Shown: positions 5,973 to 9,296 of the stretch, piece by piece
Layout of the letters: each line of letters opens with the position of its first letter
How positions within the stretch are numbered: the first letter of the stretch is position 1
DNA from: Flavobacteriia bacterium
GTDB lineage: Bacteria; Bacteroidota; Bacteroidia; Flavobacteriales; Schleiferiaceae
NCBI GenBank assembly: GCA_949516455.1
Contig: CATILC010000168.1
Location: 1 to 9,296 of the forward strand
Direction: 5' to 3'
DNA: 9,296 nt
Notes under the pieces: model-generated
Seen by the model: the letters and a program-made list of their open reading frames with translations, nothing else
Told to the model about the DNA's origin: nothing
The model's database searches: none
Made by a program: the position numbers and the translations under genes

Positions 5973-7793
5973 GTGGATCCATTCAGGCGCGTTCTCGGTT
6001 TCATACGGCCCCACCGGCAGTATCTGATTCTCAACATACTGTTCAATCTGCTGACCGTGGTCTTCTCGCTGTTCTCCATCGGGATGATCATTCCGGCCCT
6101 GCAGATCATCATGGGCAGGGAGCCTTCTGCCATGATCGACCTGAACGAGCAGGGACTGCTGAGCGACTTGTTCAATGCTTTTTACCAGAAGATGGCGGAG
6201 CTCACGAGTGAACGAGGACAATCCGGCGCACTGGCCTTCGTTTCTGGACTCGTTGTGGTCGTCTTTCTGCTGAAGAACCTGACCCGATATCTCGCGCTGT
6301 ATTCCGTGGCGCCCTTGCGCAATGGAGTCGTCAGGGATATCCGCAACAAACTGCACGAACACATTCTCCGCCTGCCCATGCGCTATTTTCAGGACAGCCG
6401 CAGAGGAGATCTGGTCTCCCGAATGACAGGAGACCTGAAGGAAGTCGAAGGATCATTGATGAATTTCATCGAGGTCATTTTCAGAGAGCCCCTCATGATC
6501 CTGGGTTCGCTGGTCGTCCTGGTCAGCATGAGCGGCCGACTGACGCTGCTCGTTTTGATCGGCCTGCCCATCGTGAGCCTGATCATCACCTGGATCGGAA
6601 AAAGCCTGAAACGCTCTACGGGACAAGCACAGGAACGGCTCGGAAAATTGATGAGCACAGCAGATGAATCCATTTACGGATTGCGCGTGCTCAAGGCATT
6701 TACCGCCGAAGGCAGGCAGCACGGACGATTCAAAAAAGACAACGAAGACCACTTCCGATTGATGAACCGCGTCCTGCGCAAGACCGATCTCGCCTCTCCG
6801 ATCAGCGAGGTCATGGGCACTTCTTTGATGGCGGTGGTGATCTGGTTCGGTGGAAATGAAGTGCTTCGTTCTGAGCATTTCGGGGCCGAACAATTCATTG
6901 CCTACATCCTCTTTTTCTATCAGATGATCACTCCGGCAAAGACATTGTCACGGGCCAATTCCTTCCTGCAGCGAGGTCGGGCAGCCGGGCAGCGCATCTT
7001 TGAGGTGCTCGACACGCCAAACCCCATCATGGAGGCACAGGGCCGCAAGAGGATCGAGAATGTTGCATCAGGAGTTCGCTTCGATGCTGTCGACTTCAGC
7101 TACGAGGACGACCGACCGGTCCTGAAACAAGTGGCTTTCGATATCCCAAAAGGCCACACGGTCGCATTGGTCGGACAATCCGGCAGCGGTAAGTCCACCC
7201 TGGCCCATCTGCTGGCTCGATTCTACGATGTCAAAGGCGGATCGATCCAGATCGATGAAACCGACATACGCGATTTCGAGCTGGAAAGTCTGCGCGGTCT
7301 GATGGGCATGGTCACACAAGACAGTGTTCTCTTCCACGGTTCGGTGGCCAACAACATCGCCCTGGGGAAGCCGAATGCTACAGATGAAGAGGTGATCGAA
7401 GCCGCTCGGATCGCCAATGCTCATGACTTCATCATGGAACTTCCACAAGCCTACCAAACCAATATCGGTGATTCAGGAGGCAAGCTGAGTGGCGGTCAGC
7501 GACAGCGCATTTCCATAGCCCGCGCCATCCTAAAGAATCCAGAGATCCTGATTCTGGATGAAGCCACCTCAGCGCTGGATACAGAGTCCGAGAAACTCGT
7601 TCAGGAGGCATTGGGTCGCCTCATGGAGTCGCGGACTTCACTGATCATTGCCCACCGTTTGAGCACCATTCGCTTCGCGGATGAGATCATCGTGCTGGAA
7701 GAGGGAATGATCGCCGAACGCGGCACCCACGAATCACTGCTCGAAAAAGAAGGCGTATACGCCAAACTGTGCGCCATGCAAAGCTTTGCCTAA
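5973..7793 (+). CDS. Exporter-type ABC half-transporter, permease fused to ATPase (MsbA/MdlB-like)
   Basis: This 606-residue protein joins an N-terminal six-helix exporter domain (about 15-330) to a C-terminal ATPase domain (about 365-600). It would act as a homodimer in the inner membrane. Membrane segments are seen at about 17-47, 86-110, 174-188, 192-208, 281-293 and 306-322. The ATPase carries Walker A GQSGSGKST (401-409, K407), the Q-loop Q449, the signature LSGGQ (505-509), Walker B ILILDE (525-530) with catalytic E530, the D-loop SALD (533-536) and the switch histidine H561. All catalytic residues are intact. It resembles the MsbA lipid-flippase group, but substrate cannot be read from sequence. 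The GTG at 5973 is chosen because the N-terminus (MDPFRRVLGFIRPHRQY) has the usual spacing to the first helix. No ATG or Shine-Dalgarno sequence is nearby. Its TAA overlaps the next gene's ATG by one base (TAATG). Confidence 0.95.
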   Translation: MDPFRRVLGFIRPHRQYLILNILFNLLTVVFSLFSIGMIIPALQIIMGREPSAMIDLNEQGLLSDLFNAFYQKMAELTSERGQSGALAFVSGLVVVVFLLKNLTRYLALYSVAPLRNGVVRDIRNKLHEHILRLPMRYFQDSRRGDLVSRMTGDLKEVEGSLMNFIEVIFREPLMILGSLVVLVSMSGRLTLLVLIGLPIVSLIITWIGKSLKRSTGQAQERLGKLMSTADESIYGLRVLKAFTAEGRQHGRFKKDNEDHFRLMNRVLRKTDLASPISEVMGTSLMAVVIWFGGNEVLRSEHFGAEQFIAYILFFYQMITPAKTLSRANSFLQRGRAAGQRIFEVLDTPNPIMEAQGRKRIENVASGVRFDAVDFSYEDDRPVLKQVAFDIPKGHTVALVGQSGSGKSTLAHLLARFYDVKGGSIQIDETDIRDFELESLRGLMGMVTQDSVLFHGSVANNIALGKPNATDEEVIEAARIANAHDFIMELPQAYQTNIGDSGGKLSGGQRQRISIARAILKNPEILILDEATSALDTESEKLVQEALGRLMESRTSLIIAHRLSTIRFADEIIVLEEGMIAERGTHESLLEKEGVYAKLCAMQSFA

Positions 7794-8227
7794 TGGATAA
7801 GATCGAACACCTCGGGATCGCCGTCGAAGACCTGGAGACCGCCATGAAGACCTACACCGCCCTTTTCGGTGCACCGGCCTATAAGGTCGAAGAAGTTGCG
7901 AGTGAAGGCGTGCGAACTGCTTTCTTCAGGTCGGGGCCCAACAAGATCGAGCTGCTCGAAGGCATCGGCACCCAGAACCCGATCAGCAGATTCATTTCCA
8001 AAAAGGGAGAAGGCATCCACCATGTGGCCTTTGCTGTGGAAGACATCCGATCGGCCATGGAACGATTGGCCTCAGAAGGATTCACCTTGCTCAATGAAGA
8101 GCCCAAGCCGGGGGCCGACAACAAACTCGTGGCCTTTGTCCACCCCAAGGACGCCCACGGGGTGCTGATCGAACTCTGCCAGGAGCGCGCGGATCAGGAA
8201 TCCCGGGTCGAACGCTTGGACGCCTGA
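7793..8227 (+). CDS. mce: Methylmalonyl-CoA epimerase
   Basis: This enzyme interconverts the (R) and (S) forms of methylmalonyl-CoA, linking propionyl-CoA and succinyl-CoA; it belongs to the vicinal oxygen chelate (glyoxalase-like) superfamily. The 144-residue protein has two babab modules. The first starts with IEHLGIAVEDLETAM (4-18), the second with GIHHVAFAVEDIRSAM (74-89). Predicted metal ligands by family alignment are H6, E53 (IELLEG), H77 and E127 (VLIELCQ); E127 is probably also catalytic. The ATG at 7793 is taken because MDKIEHLGIAV is the normal family start; an in-frame ATG at 7769 lies inside the transporter gene. About 14 residues follow the usual C-terminal ELCQ motif, and the last 34 bases overlap the 3' end of pdxA on the other strand. 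No mutase gene is in the window. Confidence 0.93.
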   Translation: MDKIEHLGIAVEDLETAMKTYTALFGAPAYKVEEVASEGVRTAFFRSGPNKIELLEGIGTQNPISRFISKKGEGIHHVAFAVEDIRSAMERLASEGFTLLNEEPKPGADNKLVAFVHPKDAHGVLIELCQERADQESRVERLDA

Positions 8228-9258
8228 AGCGGATTCGATCGGATCTGCTCCTCGACTTTTCGGTGCATGGCGATCTGTCTTCCCAGATACAACGCTTCCC
8301 GGAAGGATCTGTGGTCCGCAGTATGTGCCGCGGCGATGTCGAATGCTGTTCCGTGGTCGGGCGATGTGCGTACCAATGAGAGGCCAGCGGTAAAATTCAC
8401 GCCCGTTTCAAATCCAAGCATTTTAAAGGGGATCAAGCCCTGATCGTGGTACATGGCCAGAACGCCATCAAATTTTTGGTATTCCTGCGTACCGAAGAAC
8501 CCATCTGGTGAGAAAGGACCAAAAGCCAATATCTCCTGACGGAAGGCCCGCTCCACTGCGGGCTGAATGATCTCCTGTTCCTCCTTCCCGATGACTCCCT
8601 TGTCGCCATTGTGCGGGTTCAGCCCCAAAACGGCGATCCTCGGCCGTTGGATGCCAAAATCATTCTTCAGCGAGCGGTTCAACTGGCTCAGCCGGTTCAT
8701 GATGCCCTCAATGCTCAAACTGGAGGCCACTTCGCTCACCGGAATATGTCCTGTGACCAATGCGACCCGTAGCTGATCGCTGCACAAGATCATCAGCGCA
8801 TCCCCCTCGAGTTTGGTTTCGAGATAACCCGTATGCCCGGTGAATCCCTCAGATGCCTGGGCGACGAGCGACTTGTCCAATGGAGCCGTGACCAAAAAAT
8901 CCGCAGCACCTTCTTCCACTGCCTTACAGGCCGCATCCAAAGAGCGAAGGGTGAATCCGGCCAGTTCGGGATCGGCCACCCCGGCCTGAACGCCTGGCTG
9001 CTCCTCCCAGCAATCGATCAGATTGACCTGCCCTTCTTTGATCTTTTCCATGGAACCGGCATTCCAGAGCTGCATTTGAGAAAGGCCCAGCTGCTTGCGC
9101 TTGGCTTTGACCACCTCCTGAGAGGCAAAGAGTACCGGAGTGATCATTTCGAGGATGCGGTCATCCGATAAAGACTTGAGAATGACTTCCAGTCCGATGC
9201 CGTTCAGATCGCCAACGCTGATCGCAGCGATCTGATTTCTTTTGGGTTCTGTGGTCAT
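8194..9258 (-). CDS. pdxA: 4-hydroxythreonine-4-phosphate dehydrogenase
   Basis: PdxA oxidises 4-phosphohydroxy-L-threonine with NAD in the DXP-dependent pathway to pyridoxal phosphate (vitamin B6). The 354-residue protein shows the conserved blocks: VGDLNGIGLEV at 15-25, TAPLDK at 124-129, FTGHTGYLE at 139-147, LVTGHIPV at 167-174, GLNPHNGDKG at 212-221, MYHDQGLIPFK at 269-279, and NFTAGLSLVRTSPDHGTAFD at 288-307. The three metal-binding histidines of E. coli PdxA (H166, H211, H266) correspond to H171, H215 and H271, so it should be active. It is 25 residues longer than the E. coli enzyme, as I recall for other Bacteroidota. The ATG at 9258 overlaps the TGA of an upstream reading frame (ATGA), and AAGGAG sits 6 bases before it. 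Its 3' end overlaps mce by 34 bases on the other strand. Confidence 0.95.
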   Translation of the reverse strand: MTTEPKRNQIAAISVGDLNGIGLEVILKSLSDDRILEMITPVLFASQEVVKAKRKQLGLSQMQLWNAGSMEKIKEGQVNLIDCWEEQPGVQAGVADPELAGFTLRSLDAACKAVEEGAADFLVTAPLDKSLVAQASEGFTGHTGYLETKLEGDALMILCSDQLRVALVTGHIPVSEVASSLSIEGIMNRLSQLNRSLKNDFGIQRPRIAVLGLNPHNGDKGVIGKEEQEIIQPAVERAFRQEILAFGPFSPDGFFGTQEYQKFDGVLAMYHDQGLIPFKMLGFETGVNFTAGLSLVRTSPDHGTAFDIAAAHTADHRSFREALYLGRQIAMHRKVEEQIRSNPLQASKRSTRDS

Positions 9259-9296
9259 TTGCGCTCCTTCAGGAACTGATACAACAGACGAACCCC
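9255..9296 (-). CDS. 3' end of an unidentified gene upstream of pdxA (partial)
   Basis: On the minus strand an open frame enters from the window edge and encodes GVRLLYQFLKERK before a TGA at 9257-9255. This stop overlaps the pdxA ATG as ATGA, the same junction used between the two exbD genes here. The lysine-rich, helix-like ending and the junction make a real co-transcribed upstream gene plausible. Thirteen residues are too few to identify it, and the frame could be open by chance. Confidence 0.45.
   Translation of the reverse strand, partial: GVRLLYQFLKERK
9259..9270 (-). promoter_or_regulatory. Shine-Dalgarno-like site before pdxA
   Basis: Read on the minus strand, AAGGAG precedes the pdxA ATG with a 6-base spacer (GCGCAA). 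It is the only good Shine-Dalgarno match at a start codon in this window. As it lies in codons of the putative upstream gene (Lys-Glu), it may be coincidental, but it could aid restart at the ATGA overlap. Confidence 0.4.

Noticed and set aside
4365..8202. GATCAGGAA occurs at both convergent stop sites (about 4369 and 8193)
   Set aside because: Nine shared bases at two sites, one of them partly fixed by the TGA stop codons, can easily arise by chance; no shared flanking structure was found.

Overview
The window is a gene-dense stretch of chromosome, with almost no non-coding DNA, from a member of the Bacteroidota, most likely a Flavobacteriia-type lineage with fairly balanced to slightly GC-rich DNA. 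Three things support this. There is a Bacteroidota-style ExbB / small membrane protein / ExbD / ExbD cluster. The rbfA gene is followed directly by a LolC/LolE-type permease. TAnnTTTG promoter elements (the Bacteroidota -7 box) stand before start codons, and Shine-Dalgarno sequences are mostly absent. The species cannot be fixed from the sequence alone.

Layout. Bases 31-2307 (+) hold a four-gene operon: a proton-channel subunit with a signal peptide (ExbB/TolQ family), an unnamed four-helix membrane protein, and two different ExbD/TolR subunits. It ends at a clear intrinsic terminator (2331-2358). The terminator also lies just past the end of the facing gene at 2399-3337 (-), a CPBP-family intramembrane protease that starts with TTG. 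A divergent promoter region of about 40 bases leads to a tRNA-dihydrouridine synthase (3377-4369, +). This gene meets a LolC/LolE-type ABC permease (4370-5578, -) stop codon to stop codon with no gap. The permease lies downstream of rbfA (5575-5934, -) with a GTGA overlap. A second divergent region of 38 bases separates rbfA from an exporter-type ABC half-transporter (5973-7793, +), which overlaps the start of methylmalonyl-CoA epimerase (7793-8227, +). The epimerase runs 34 bases into the 3' end of pdxA on the other strand (8194-9258, -). The last bases carry the tail of one more gene that overlaps the pdxA start by ATGA.

Roles. The first operon encodes an inner-membrane motor that uses the proton motive force, presumably to drive an outer-membrane or periplasmic partner that is not in the window. 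The permease and the ABC exporter belong to envelope and lipoprotein/lipid transport. DusB and RbfA serve tRNA and ribosome maturation. Mce and PdxA are core metabolism (propionyl/methylmalonyl-CoA and vitamin B6). Apart from the first operon the genes are housekeeping neighbours rather than one pathway. I found no mobile element, CRISPR array, RNA gene or defence system. The points most worth a second look are the ExbB-type operon (unnamed four-helix protein, loss of a conserved glutamate, two ExbDs) and the divergent rbfA/ABC promoter region, where both genes look nearly leaderless.
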